Assembly (NCBI GenBank): GCA_964574815.1
Contig: CAZNPL010000007.1
Coordinates: 132,337-196,336, forward strand
Reading direction: 5' to 3'
DNA: 64,000 nucleotides
From: CAZNPL01 sp964574815
GTDB taxonomy: Bacteria; Planctomycetota; Phycisphaerae; UBA1845
Position 1 is the first letter of the stretch. Each line of letters starts with the position of its first letter. Under the pieces are notes generated by a model, which was not told the DNA's origin, did not search any database, and saw nothing but the letters and a program-made list of their open reading frames with translations. This document shows positions 28,743-37,748 of this stretch, piece by piece. A program made the translations under genes and the position numbers.

Positions 28743-29586
28743 GGTATCGGCCGTGACGCCCGTGCTCGTACGCCCGCAGAAGGAACCGGCACAGGTATTC
28801 CACGTTGGGATCCAGCGGCCGCTCCTGGAGAATCCGGTTGATCGTCACGAGAATCGGGACGCCGGAGCTGCGCGCCTTGCGCGAGAAGAGCCGCAGGAAC
28901 GCCTGCTTCAGGGCGAGAATCTCCGCTTCGCTGAATCCGGCTCGCTGCAAACCGACGCCGTTGATCATCCGGATCTCACTTCGAGGCCCGCGGGCGGCGA
29001 CGCTGATCATGAACGGGGGCACGTCCATCGTGATGCGCGACATGCCGCCGACGAAAGCGTGCTTTCCGATGGTGACGAAGTGATGCACGCCGGTCCCCCC
29101 GCCGAAGCTCACGTTCGACTCGACGCGCACGTGCCCGGCGAGCTGAACGCTGTTGGCGAACACGCAACGATCGCCGACGATGCAGTCGTGGGCGATATGC
29201 ACGGAGGCCAGGAACACGTTGTTATCCCCGATGCGCGTCACGGAACCACCGTTCTCCGTCCCCGGGTGAACGGTGACGCCTTCCCGGAAGATGTTGTGCG
29301 CTCCGACCTTGATGCACGTCACTTCGCCCATGTACTTGAGGTCCTGCGGCGGCATCCCGATTACACAGTTTGGATAGAACTCGCACGCCGGCCCTATGGT
29401 CGTGTGGCCGTCAAGGGTCACGTGGCTGATCAACCGGCAGCGGTCGCCGAGTTCGACATGCGGTCCGACGAGGCAAAACGGACCGATGTGCGCGCCCCGA
29501 CCGATCTTGGCATGCGGATCGACGATGGCCGACGGGTGTATGATGGTTTCCTCGGTAGCGGATGTCAGCGCGGGATCTCGTTTCAT
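28681..29586 (-). CDS. lpxA: UDP-N-acetylglucosamine acyltransferase
   Basis: LpxA performs the first step of lipid A synthesis, transferring a hydroxyacyl chain from ACP to UDP-GlcNAc (or its diamino analogue) in the cytoplasm. The 301-residue protein has a left-handed beta-helix of hexapeptide repeats (about residues 15-190), then a helical C-terminal domain. The catalytic-His region is conserved as SVHIAHDCIVGDRCVFANSV, and the second His-containing turn as GVHHFVTIGKHAFVGGMSRI. It is about 35 residues longer than E. coli LpxA at its C-terminus. It begins 4 bp after the lpxC-fabZ stop. Confidence 0.94.
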   Translation of the reverse strand: MKRDPALTSATEETIIHPSAIVDPHAKIGRGAHIGPFCLVGPHVELGDRCRLISHVTLDGHTTIGPACEFYPNCVIGMPPQDLKYMGEVTCIKVGAHNIFREGVTVHPGTENGGSVTRIGDNNVFLASVHIAHDCIVGDRCVFANSVQLAGHVRVESNVSFGGGTGVHHFVTIGKHAFVGGMSRITMDVPPFMISVAARGPRSEIRMINGVGLQRAGFSEAEILALKQAFLRLFSRKARSSGVPILVTINRILQERPLDPNVEYLCRFLLRAYEHGRHGRYLESLRNDPKFRRRTDHDGRR

Positions 29587-29590
29587 AAAA

Positions 29591-30979
29591 CTACCCGGGG
29601 TTGGCGTCGGTCATCCCGAACCTGATGACGGCCTCGGCAACAACGTCGGACCCGACGGCCGCGTGGCACTTGAGTTGTCCTCCTCGCGAGGTCACACGGA
29701 TCGACTCGGCAACCAGGCGGAGCTGGTCGCCCGGTTCGACGCTTCTGCGAAACTTGACCTTGTCCAGGCTCAGCAGGACGGCGATCTTCCCCTTGTGCTC
29801 CAGCTCCTGTGAGAGCAGCACGCCCCCAAGCTGGGCAAGGGATTCGATGATCAATACGCCCGGCATGATCGGGCGGCCGGGATAATGTCCCTGGAAGTAG
29901 GGCTCGTTGATGGATACGTTCTTGATTCCGACTGCCCGCCGCGCACCGTCAAGCTCGACAATGCGGTCGATCATCAAGAACGGATAACGGTGCGGAAGAA
30001 TCCGTTGAATCCGCTGAATGCCTGTGACCGGTTCGAGCAACAGTGTTTGAGCGTGCTGTTGGCGCACGAGCAGCTCCTGCAGGACTCGAACCAAGTCGTG
30101 ATTCAGCGCGTGTCCGCTCTTGAGGGCGTGGATCCTTCCGATCAGCCTTCGCCCCAGCAGGGCCAGATCGCCCAGCAAATCCAGGATCTTGTGCCGCACG
30201 CATTCATTGGGAAACCGCAGGCTGTTTTCAATCGGCCCGTCCGCACCGAACACCACAACGTCGGCGTATGTCAGGTGCAAGCCGAGCCCGCTTTCGCGCA
30301 TCTGTTCGGCCTCCTCCTGGAGGACGAACGTTCTCGCGGGCGCGATGTCGCGGATAAACGACTCGGGCGTCATGCGAACGGACAGAATCTGGCGGCCGAT
30401 CGGCCCCGTGGCGCCGTAGTCCAGATCGTAAAAGATCTCGAGATCTTCCGAATCAGGATCGATGGGAGGAAGAGCGATCAGCTCGGCATCGCCGTCAACA
30501 ACGCGGACGACCTCCGGAATCCGGAATTCCTCGCGCGGCGCGTCCTGATCGCAGACGCCGGCTTGCTGCAGCAGGTCGACAAACGGAAGGCAGCTTCCAT
30601 CGCCGGAGGGCAGTTCATCGCCGCTCAGCTCGACCTCGATGTTGTCGATCCCCAGGCCGGAACACGCGCTGAGGCAGTGCTCGATCGTCTCAATGCTGAC
30701 GGTGCCGTTGCGCAACGATGTGCGCCGGGCGCGCTTGGACACGTGCTCAACGCGGGCAGGAATGCGAATCGGCTTCGGCTGATCAACGCGCACGAAGCTG
30801 ATGCCGGAATAGGGCGCGGCAGGCCGAAAGCGCAGGGTGCTTTCCACCCCGGTGAAGAGACCTCGTCCGGCAAGCTCGACGGGCTCCTGAATTGTCCGCT
30901 GTGGCTTCACGCGACTGGTGCCCAATGTTGCACCTGTCGGCGTCCTCCCGGACGCCGGCTCGGTTCGATCGTCCATCAT
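29591..30979 (-). CDS. lpxC-fabZ: Bifunctional LpxC-FabZ fusion (deacetylase / 3-hydroxyacyl-ACP dehydratase)
   Basis: LpxC is the committed zinc deacetylase of lipid A synthesis; FabZ dehydrates 3-hydroxyacyl-ACP in fatty acid elongation and competes for the same acyl-ACP pool as LpxA. The LpxC part (about residues 25-310) keeps the zinc ligands in TIEHCLSAC and NECVRHKILDLLGDLALLG and the substrate loop ESFIRDIAPARTF. The FabZ part (about 320-462) begins QRILPHRYPFLMIDRI (catalytic His) and has GHYPGRPIMPGVLIIESLAQ (catalytic Glu). Such fusions are known in Bacteroidetes, Chlorobi and planctomycetes. I use ATG 30979; the adjacent ATG 30976 and an upstream TTG at 31012 are alternatives. Confidence 0.95.
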   Translation of the reverse strand: MMDDRTEPASGRTPTGATLGTSRVKPQRTIQEPVELAGRGLFTGVESTLRFRPAAPYSGISFVRVDQPKPIRIPARVEHVSKRARRTSLRNGTVSIETIEHCLSACSGLGIDNIEVELSGDELPSGDGSCLPFVDLLQQAGVCDQDAPREEFRIPEVVRVVDGDAELIALPPIDPDSEDLEIFYDLDYGATGPIGRQILSVRMTPESFIRDIAPARTFVLQEEAEQMRESGLGLHLTYADVVVFGADGPIENSLRFPNECVRHKILDLLGDLALLGRRLIGRIHALKSGHALNHDLVRVLQELLVRQQHAQTLLLEPVTGIQRIQRILPHRYPFLMIDRIVELDGARRAVGIKNVSINEPYFQGHYPGRPIMPGVLIIESLAQLGGVLLSQELEHKGKIAVLLSLDKVKFRRSVEPGDQLRLVAESIRVTSRGGQLKCHAAVGSDVVAEAVIRFGMTDANPG

Positions 30980-31243
30980 TGCCTGCTGACGCCGCCTCGC
31001 GGCCCTTGTCAATGGGCGGGCCTCGCCCCGCGATCTGAAACCAACTCAGCCCGCGCACTCCGAAGCATTATCGTAGCTCGGCTCCGGGTGATCAATGCGG
31101 CTCGGGCTCGATTGCCACCGCCCGGGGGTCTCTCACCCTCGCGGCGGCGACCTCGTACGGGGAGCCTGCCCCCTGTCTTCCGAGATCGGCCGTCTTACAC
31201 TTACAGCATGACAGGAATAGACCCGGTGGTGACGGCGACCGCG

Positions 31244-31873
31244 TTACGGCTGATCTGAAGGCGTTTCCGCGCCCAACTGAAGCGAAGCCGCTCCTCCCGC
31301 TCTCTGGTACTGGCTGTTGAGCGTGTCGATCACGCGATCGGTCAGGTCGATCCGTTCGTTGGCATATATGACGGTTCGCAGCAGAATCTGCTGTTTGAAC
31401 GCCACGGAGTCGGGAGCGTCGCGGTCGAGATCGCTGTAAGTCAGAACCAGGTCGAGTCCCCGATCGGCGGCGAGCTTCCCCACGACATCCTGAGTCTGCA
31501 GGTAAATCCGTTCCAGCCAGCCCTTGTGCTCGTTCTTTAAGTGCCGTTCCTGTATCTCTAGCCAGACTTCAAACTCCACTTCGGCGCGAACGAGGTTCTC
31601 CTCGCGTTGCCGGAAGTCGTCGGTGCCCGGCTTGAACTGCTGAAGGGCGTTTCTCAGCACGCCGATGTCATCTCGCTTCCGCTCCGCCTGCGATTTCAGA
31701 TCCTGCCGACGCTGGGCGAACATCTGCTCCAGGTCCTGGGTCATCTGATAGCGCTCGAACACCCGGGCGAGATTGATTACGCCAACGTTTGATGCGCCCG
31801 TTTGGTGGGGAGCGGACTGGGCCGCTACCAGAAGAACGAGGTTGGTACAGGCAATTGTAATGACGGCAGACAT
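31244..31873 (-). CDS. OmpH/Skp-family periplasmic chaperone
   Basis: Skp/OmpH proteins hold unfolded outer-membrane proteins in the periplasm on their way to BamA. This 209-residue protein has a signal peptide (about 1-22), the typical first strand NVGVINLARVFERYQMTQDL, then a long charged coiled coil forming the tentacles (QRRQDLKSQAERKRDDIGVL and onward), and a return segment VVGKLAADRGLDLVLTYSD. It is somewhat longer than E. coli Skp (161 aa). A very good ribosome site (AAGGAGG) precedes ATG 31873. It follows bamA by 149 bp, the usual order. Confidence 0.88.
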   Translation of the reverse strand: MSAVITIACTNLVLLVAAQSAPHQTGASNVGVINLARVFERYQMTQDLEQMFAQRRQDLKSQAERKRDDIGVLRNALQQFKPGTDDFRQREENLVRAEVEFEVWLEIQERHLKNEHKGWLERIYLQTQDVVGKLAADRGLDLVLTYSDLDRDAPDSVAFKQQILLRTVIYANERIDLTDRVIDTLNSQYQRAGGAASLQLGAETPSDQP

Positions 31874-32022
31874 ATCTTCCTCCTTAGGGGCAGTCCGGGC
31901 CGCACCTACCTACGACCCGGATCACGAGTCATTCGAGGCATTTTCCAGAAAGAGCCGACGACGACAAGGGACCTTCGGTCGGGGCACGCAACCACAGGCT
32001 TGGAGCACGAATCGATGCCCGA

Positions 32023-34374
32023 TCAGAACGATCCGCCGATGAAGAAGCTGAAACTGCGCGTCTCGTCGTCATCGTCACTGACGATCGGCGCGGCGATGTC
32101 CAGCTCGATCGGCACAGGACCGAACAACTCGATGGTCAGACGCACTCCGAAGCCTACTGCGACGCGCCACTTCGTAAGCTCGATGCTGGACTCCACGGTG
32201 CCCATATCAGTGAACACGACGCCGCGCAACAGGTCTCCGGCGAGCGGGAAGGAGTACTCGAAGGACGTGGTGAGCAGGAATTCACCCCCGAGGGGGGCAT
32301 CCTCGAGACCCCCGCGCGGCCCGACGCCGCGGAAGTCGAAACCGCGAATCGATCCGATGCCGCCGGCGTAGTACCTCTCGAAAACCGGTGCATCCCCGAG
32401 AATGACGCCGCTGTCGACCCGGAACGAGAAGACCGACTTACGTTCTTGAACATCCGTGTAAACCGTCTGATGCCGGGCGTACCGCGCCCGCACCTTGCCG
32501 AAGTTCCATTCCCCGACAAACTGCTCATAGCTGAGGCTCAGACGGTCGCCCGACGTCGGAATATAGCGGTTGTCGGTGCGGTCGCGCACCACGGTGCCCT
32601 TCACGGAAGTGAGAAAGTTGTTTCCCTCGGCCTCGCGTATGTCCTTCGCGTCGAAAATGTCCACGTCGTCCAGATCGACGTTCTCAACGCGAAATGCGAT
32701 CTCTCCGTACCAGTCCTTGAACCACTGCCGGGGCCCGAGTCCCTCGTCGAGACGCTGGCCGAACGAGACGCTGGCCCCGGTCCGCTGCTCGTCGTACCCC
32801 TCGCGATCGCGCGTGAAGTGATACAAGCTGACGTCAAAGCGGAGTGGGCGGTCGAACAGATACGGCTCGGTGAAGTCGATCCGAAAGCGGTTCAGCTCGG
32901 TGCCGGGTTGCAGCTCGATCCGAAGGTTCTGGCCGGCGCCACGGAAGGAGCGGAACTTGATGAACTCCGAAAAACTCCGCGGCGTGTCGAAGATGTCGAA
33001 ATTGCGGTAATTGAGCATGATGTTGCCGACCAGGCCGGCGTCACTGGTCACGCCGAACGAGAACAACAGGTCGCTCGTCCGTTCGCTTTCCTCAACGTCG
33101 ATGATGACGTCGCGGACGTTGGGTTCCTGGCCCACCGGCGTGATCGTAGCCCGATCGAACAAAGCGGTCTGTCGCAGCGACGTCTCTGCGTTCCGAATCT
33201 TGGTCAGATTGAAAATGTCGCCCGGATAAAGATCCAGCGCCCTGCGAACGACCTTGTCCTGCGTATTCCGGTTCCCGCGTACCACCACGCGTCCGACCGA
33301 CATGCGATCGCGTTCCTCGATCCGGATCGTAATCACCACGAATCCCGGTGTGGCCGAAAAGACGCGGATGGCTCCGACATTCGCATAGATATAGCCCATC
33401 TCGCCATAACGCCTGTGAACGGCGCGCACGTCGTCGTCGAGCGCCTGCTGGTTGAAAATGCGGCCTGGGGCCGTGGCCATCATCCTGAGAATCTCGTCCG
33501 TGGGAATGACCCTATTGCCTTCAATCCGAACGGATTCCACGGTGTATGGTTCCCCCTCGACGATCGTGAACACAACGTACAGATCGCCCGGCTCCTCGCC
33601 CGGCTCGGTACGGTAACTCACGCGGGCGTCGAGGTACCCTCGATCTCGATAGTACTGCTGCACGGCCGCGGCATCCCGCGCCGCGATGTCCGGGTCGAAC
33701 GCACCCTCACGGAAGATCCACCAGGCCGTCTTGGTCTGGATTGTTTTTGCGAGCTCGTGGGCATCGAACGCGGTGTTGCCTTCGAAGAGAATCTTCCGGA
33801 CGCGAACCTTCGGCCCCTCCTCGATGCGATAGACGACCTCGCCGGTGTTGCGCACCGCGGACTCATCCACTTCAACGCGGGCATGCCCGTAGCCCTTGCT
33901 GCGATAGAAGAACAGGATGTTGTCACGCCCTTCCCGCACCGCGTACAGGTCGACCCGGTCGCCTGACCGAAGCGGAACGTTATCATCGAGCGTGCCGTCA
34001 TCAAACTCGCTGTTGCCCTCAAAGTCGATGCTTACGACCGTAGGTCGCTCGCGAACGCGGAACGTCACGATCGCCTTGCCGTCTTCGCCGGTGACGTCCA
34101 CCGTCGCCGTGATGAAGCGCCCCGTCTCGAGCAGGCGCACCACATCCTGATCCACAACCGTCTGATCCAGCGGCACTCCGGGCCTCGACCGTACGACGTT
34201 AAGCAGGTACGACTCGCTCACCCGCTGAGCACCCTCGAAACGAACCTCCTCGATCACGTCACCGGCCGATTGCGCGGCGGCGGGCGCGGCTCCGAACAAA
34301 ACGCCGAAGGCCGCAGCGAGCGCGCAGCCGCGCCCTGGACGAAGCACTCCGCGTACCCGATGGCGTCGTTGCAT
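32023..34374 (-). CDS. bamA: BamA outer-membrane protein assembly factor
   Basis: BamA inserts beta-barrel proteins into the outer membrane. The 783-residue protein has a signal peptide (GCALAAAFGVLFGAAPAAAQ around residues 15-34), five POTRA domains (about 35-390; for example VIEEVRFEGAQRVSESYLLN, PYTVESVRIEGNRVIPTDEI and VGRVVVRGNRNTQDKVVRRA) and a 16-strand barrel. The conserved YYAGGIGSIRGFDFRGVGPR (lid-loop RGF motif) is present. It ends in Phe (FSFFIGGSF), the C-terminal outer-membrane insertion signal. I use ATG 34374 because the signal peptide starts there; the frame extends upstream without conservation. Confidence 0.95.
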   Translation of the reverse strand: MQRRHRVRGVLRPGRGCALAAAFGVLFGAAPAAAQSAGDVIEEVRFEGAQRVSESYLLNVVRSRPGVPLDQTVVDQDVVRLLETGRFITATVDVTGEDGKAIVTFRVRERPTVVSIDFEGNSEFDDGTLDDNVPLRSGDRVDLYAVREGRDNILFFYRSKGYGHARVEVDESAVRNTGEVVYRIEEGPKVRVRKILFEGNTAFDAHELAKTIQTKTAWWIFREGAFDPDIAARDAAAVQQYYRDRGYLDARVSYRTEPGEEPGDLYVVFTIVEGEPYTVESVRIEGNRVIPTDEILRMMATAPGRIFNQQALDDDVRAVHRRYGEMGYIYANVGAIRVFSATPGFVVITIRIEERDRMSVGRVVVRGNRNTQDKVVRRALDLYPGDIFNLTKIRNAETSLRQTALFDRATITPVGQEPNVRDVIIDVEESERTSDLLFSFGVTSDAGLVGNIMLNYRNFDIFDTPRSFSEFIKFRSFRGAGQNLRIELQPGTELNRFRIDFTEPYLFDRPLRFDVSLYHFTRDREGYDEQRTGASVSFGQRLDEGLGPRQWFKDWYGEIAFRVENVDLDDVDIFDAKDIREAEGNNFLTSVKGTVVRDRTDNRYIPTSGDRLSLSYEQFVGEWNFGKVRARYARHQTVYTDVQERKSVFSFRVDSGVILGDAPVFERYYAGGIGSIRGFDFRGVGPRGGLEDAPLGGEFLLTTSFEYSFPLAGDLLRGVVFTDMGTVESSIELTKWRVAVGFGVRLTIELFGPVPIELDIAAPIVSDDDDETRSFSFFIGGSF

Positions 34375-34496
34375 CACCGTACTGGTCGATCGTGAAATCA
34401 GAAACTGCCGCCTGCCTGCATTAACCGCGCGAGCGGAATGGTAGCACCAGGACGTTGCCCCGGCAATCACCAACAGCGCCGTGGAATCGGACCGGC

Positions 34497-35900
34497 TCAG
34501 AACGGCACGTCCGCTGCTTGCTCATATCCCCCGGGCTCCGGCACCAGGCTGAGGTTGTCGAAGCGGGTCAGCCGTTTGTTGAAATGCAGTTTGACAATAT
34601 CCGTGGGGCCGTTGCGCTGCTTGGCGATGATGACTTCGGCGATTCCCTGAGCGTCGAGGCTCTGAGGCTTGTAGTATTCCTCGCGATGAATGAGCAGAAT
34701 CACGTCGGCGTCCTGCTCGAGCGCGCCGGATTCCCGGAGGTCGCTCATCCGAGGCCGATGCCCCTCCCGCCCCTCCGACTGCCGATTGAGCTGTGCCAAT
34801 GCAACAATCGGAATGTTCAGCTCCCGCCCCAGCGCCTTGAGCCCGGCGCTGATCGCCGAGATCTCCTGCTGGCGAGTCTCCGCCCCCGCAACGCGCATGA
34901 GCTGAATGTAGTCCACGAACACCGCCTTGATGCCGCGTTGGCGCGCCAGCCGCCGCGCCTTTGCGCGAAGCTCCAGCACGCTCATCCCCGGGGTATCATC
35001 CACATAGAACGGGATGTTGGCCAGCTCCTCACACACGTAACCAAGCCGCTCGATCTCGTCCTCCCCGATCATCCCCTTGCGAAACTGGTGAGAGTCGATC
35101 TTGCCGCGGCTGCACAAGATGCGCTGCGCCACCTGCTGATTGCTCATCTCCATTGAAAAGAACGCCACGGGCATGTTCTCGTTGGCCGCCAAGTGCTCGC
35201 ACATCGTCAGACCGAGGGCGGTTTTCCCCATGGAAGGCCGCCCCGCGACGATGATGAAGTCCCCCCGCTGCAAGCCGGTTGTCAGGTCGTCAAGTTCGGT
35301 GAACCCGGTCGGCAGACCCGACAAATGACGTTCGCGCCGTTGCTCCACCTGCTCGTAAAGAGCCGCCAGCAACTCGCGGAGCTGCGAGGCTTGGCGGGTG
35401 ATCCGCCGCTCGGTGACGGCGAAGAACTTCCGCTCGGCCGCGTCAAGAAGGTCTTCCGTGGGATCCTTGTCGTCGTAGGCGGCCTGGCTGATCTCATCGG
35501 CGCACCTGATCAGGTCACGAAGGACCCCCTTGTCCCGGACGATCCGGGCGTAATGTTCGGCGTTCGTGATCGACGGCACGCTCTCGGCAAGGTGCACAAG
35601 ATAAGGCACTCCGCCGACCTGCTCGAGCAGATCGCGCCGCTGCAGCTCGTCCTGAACCGTGACCAGATCGATTTCTTTGTTGGCATCGTACAGATCGACC
35701 AGCAGCACAAACAGCCGTTCGTGCTCGGGCCGATAGAAAAAACCCGCATCGTCACGGTTGAGGACCGGGAGGACGTTGCCGATGGCGTCGCGGTCCAGCA
35801 TCATCGCGCCCAGCAGCGCCATCTCGGCATCGATATCGTGAGGTGGGATGCGCCCGGCCTGGTCCACCTTCGATCTCTGTGGCGGGGTGATGGTGGTCAT
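34497..35900 (-). CDS. dnaB: Replicative DNA helicase DnaB
   Basis: DnaB is the hexameric 5'-3' helicase of the replication fork. The 467-residue protein has the N-terminal primase-interacting domain (PHDIDAEMALLGAMMLDRDA) and a RecA-like ATPase domain. Motifs visible are Walker A GRPSMGKTALGL, Walker B region AVFVDYIQLM and the C-terminal DLRESGALEQDADVILLIHR. I use ATG 35900, with a GGGAGG ribosome site upstream. It follows rplI, an order found in many bacteria (rpsF-ssb-rpsR-rplI-dnaB). Confidence 0.96.
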   Translation of the reverse strand: MTTITPPQRSKVDQAGRIPPHDIDAEMALLGAMMLDRDAIGNVLPVLNRDDAGFFYRPEHERLFVLLVDLYDANKEIDLVTVQDELQRRDLLEQVGGVPYLVHLAESVPSITNAEHYARIVRDKGVLRDLIRCADEISQAAYDDKDPTEDLLDAAERKFFAVTERRITRQASQLRELLAALYEQVEQRRERHLSGLPTGFTELDDLTTGLQRGDFIIVAGRPSMGKTALGLTMCEHLAANENMPVAFFSMEMSNQQVAQRILCSRGKIDSHQFRKGMIGEDEIERLGYVCEELANIPFYVDDTPGMSVLELRAKARRLARQRGIKAVFVDYIQLMRVAGAETRQQEISAISAGLKALGRELNIPIVALAQLNRQSEGREGHRPRMSDLRESGALEQDADVILLIHREEYYKPQSLDAQGIAEVIIAKQRNGPTDIVKLHFNKRLTRFDNLSLVPEPGGYEQAADVPF

Positions 35901-36016
35901 TTGCACCTGCCTCCCTGCGGGCAATCACGCCTTCGAAAGGGCGCCGGTCCGCCGAATGACGCAGCGCGAACGCGCGAAAACCGATCAGTACTTCTGTTCG
36001 CCCGCTCAGCGGCGAC

Positions 36017-36514
36017 TCACGCTTCCCGGTCCTCCTCCTCCGACTCCTCTTCCCACGTTGCCGGTGTCCCGTGGGAGCGCACAACCCACACCTTGACCTC
36101 GGTTCGGATGTCCTCCGCAAATCGCACGTTGACGGCCAGGTTGTCCAGTCTGCGGATCGGTTCGCGAAGCTCAACGTGAGAGGCCTCCACGTCGTGCCCC
36201 TCATCGCGCAGCGCCGCCGCGATCTCACGCGGGCCGACCGAGCCGTAGAGCACGCCTTCCTCATTGGCCGCCGCCGCGATGGTCACTTCGACGTCGCGCA
36301 GCCGCTCGGCGCGCCGTCCGAGCTCGTCGCGCATCTGTTGACGCCGCTCCTCGGCCTTTCTGCGTTCCTCGGCCAGCGCCTTGATGTTCGCCTGCGTCGC
36401 TTCCGTCGCCAGGCCCTGAGGAAGCAGGTAATTCCGCCCGTAGCCGGGCGCAACATCAACGACGTCGCCGACAATCCCGAGATGGGAGATGTCCTTCTTG
36501 AGCAGGAGTTTCAT
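36017..36514 (-). CDS. rplI: Large ribosomal subunit protein bL9
   Basis: bL9 binds 23S rRNA near the L1 stalk. The 165-residue protein has the diagnostic N-terminal domain (HLGIVGDVVDVAPGYGRNYL), the long connecting helix rich in Lys, Arg and Glu, and the C-terminal domain with NEEGVLYGSVGPREIAAAL. An acidic tail (EEESEEEDREA) extends past the usual ~150 residues. It is preceded on this strand by ssb with no rpsR between. Confidence 0.94.
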   Translation of the reverse strand: MKLLLKKDISHLGIVGDVVDVAPGYGRNYLLPQGLATEATQANIKALAEERRKAEERRQQMRDELGRRAERLRDVEVTIAAAANEEGVLYGSVGPREIAAALRDEGHDVEASHVELREPIRRLDNLAVNVRFAEDIRTEVKVWVVRSHGTPATWEEESEEEDREA

Positions 36515-36765
36515 GATCTTGTTACCGTTCCAAAGGCCGCCTCGCCGTTACGGCGTCATCGGCCAAGCATTCATGTCCGTCATCATATACACGAAATCCG
36601 GGATTCGCACGCACCCGCTTTGTTAAACTCGAACGCCGCAACATTCGACACGCAACTCACAAAAGCGGTGTCGAACATAACCTTCGCCGCTGCCACGCCC
36701 TGGCGACCCGATCGCACTTGTGAACACCGGCAACGGCGGGCCCACTGAATTTCAGCGGCACCCAT

Positions 36766-37176
36766 TCAGAACGGCGGTTCGTCAGGCCCGGGAGGCGCCG
36801 CAGCCTGCGGCTCGGGGGCGTTTTCATCGCGCGAAGAGGGGCCGCCGCCTCCGAGGAACTGAAACGTATCCACTACGACGGTGTGCCGGCTTCGCTTCTG
36901 GCCCTCCGGCGTTGTCCACGTGTCGTAGTTCAGCCGTCCCTCGACGAGCAGCGGGCGACCTTTGCGGCAATACTGGTTGATCACTTCCCCGGACCGCGAC
37001 CAGGCGACGCAGTCGATGAACATCGTTTCCTCACGCCGCTCGTTCGTCTGCCGGTCCGTCCACGTGCGATTGACGGCCAGGCCGAACTTGCAGATCGGCG
37101 TGCCGGACGGCGTGTACGAAAGCTCGGGGTCGCGCGTCAGATTGCCGGCGAGAATCACTCTATTGTAGTTGGCCAT
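36766..37176 (-). CDS. ssb: Single-stranded DNA-binding protein
   Basis: SSB coats single-stranded DNA in replication and repair. The 136-residue protein has a complete OB fold (NRVILAGNLTRDPELSYTPS, FIDCVAWSRSGEVINQYCRK, LLVEGRLNYDTWTTPEGQKR), a short Gly/Pro-rich linker, and the acidic tip PDEPPF at the C-terminus, which recruits partner proteins (the analogue of E. coli DDDIPF). It lies 30 bp after rpsF in the ribosomal cluster. Confidence 0.95.
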   Translation of the reverse strand: MANYNRVILAGNLTRDPELSYTPSGTPICKFGLAVNRTWTDRQTNERREETMFIDCVAWSRSGEVINQYCRKGRPLLVEGRLNYDTWTTPEGQKRSRHTVVVDTFQFLGGGGPSSRDENAPEPQAAAPPGPDEPPF

Positions 37177-37206
37177 GGTCCGATCCTCCGACGTTCGTCT
37201 CCAACG

Positions 37207-37683
37207 TCACGCGCTCGCGTGGTTGTCTTCGCCCGAGGAGCCGGCCTCCACTGTCTCCGGCTCCAGCGATTTCTTCTCCCCTTTCTCATCGGAGCCGGAG
37301 GCGTCTGGCTCCCGACCTGCCGAGTCGGACGATTCGGTCTCGGCCGATCTCGTGCTGACCTGCCGACGCACCGACTGTTCCATCCACTCCCGCGGGACGT
37401 TCTCAGCGGAGAGGATCAGGATCCGCAGAATCGACTCGGAGAGCTGGCAGTCACGCTCGATCCCGCCGATCCGCTCCGGATCGGCTTGAAAATACGCCAG
37501 CACGTAGCAGCCTCGCCGCCGTTTCTTGATCTCGTAAGCGAGCTTGCGCTCGTCCCATTTGCCGGCGACGATGAGCTTCGCCCCGGCCCGTTCCATGATG
37601 CGCTCCAGCTCCTTCTCAACGTTCGCGTAGTTGTCAGCGAATGTCGGATCGAACAGGAACATGCCCTCGTAGTGTTTCAACAA
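37207..37683 (-). CDS. rpsF: Small ribosomal subunit protein bS6 with long acidic tail
   Basis: bS6 binds the 16S central domain together with bS18. The first ~100 residues are the bS6 fold (KHYEGMFLFDPTFADNYANV, WDERKLAYEIKKRRRGCYVL, LILSAENVPREWMEQSV). A ~55-residue tail rich in Ser, Glu and Gly follows, longer than in most bS6. The start codon is TTG, at 37683 or the next TTG at 37680; it is preceded by GGAGGTGATGA at 37684-37694, nearly the full anti-Shine-Dalgarno complement and the strongest ribosome site I saw in the window. Confidence 0.94.
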   Translation of the reverse strand: MLKHYEGMFLFDPTFADNYANVEKELERIMERAGAKLIVAGKWDERKLAYEIKKRRRGCYVLAYFQADPERIGGIERDCQLSESILRILILSAENVPREWMEQSVRRQVSTRSAETESSDSAGREPDASGSDEKGEKKSLEPETVEAGSSGEDNHASA

Positions 37684-37748
37684 TCATCACCTCCAACAGG
37701 TTCACGATGGATCGCCTCGCCGTCGGGTGCACCACGGCCCCCCGCCAA

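Noticed and set aside
29885..31258. Forward-strand frame opposite lpxC-fabZ
   Set aside because: It is an antisense shadow; the LpxC and FabZ motifs are intact on the other strand.
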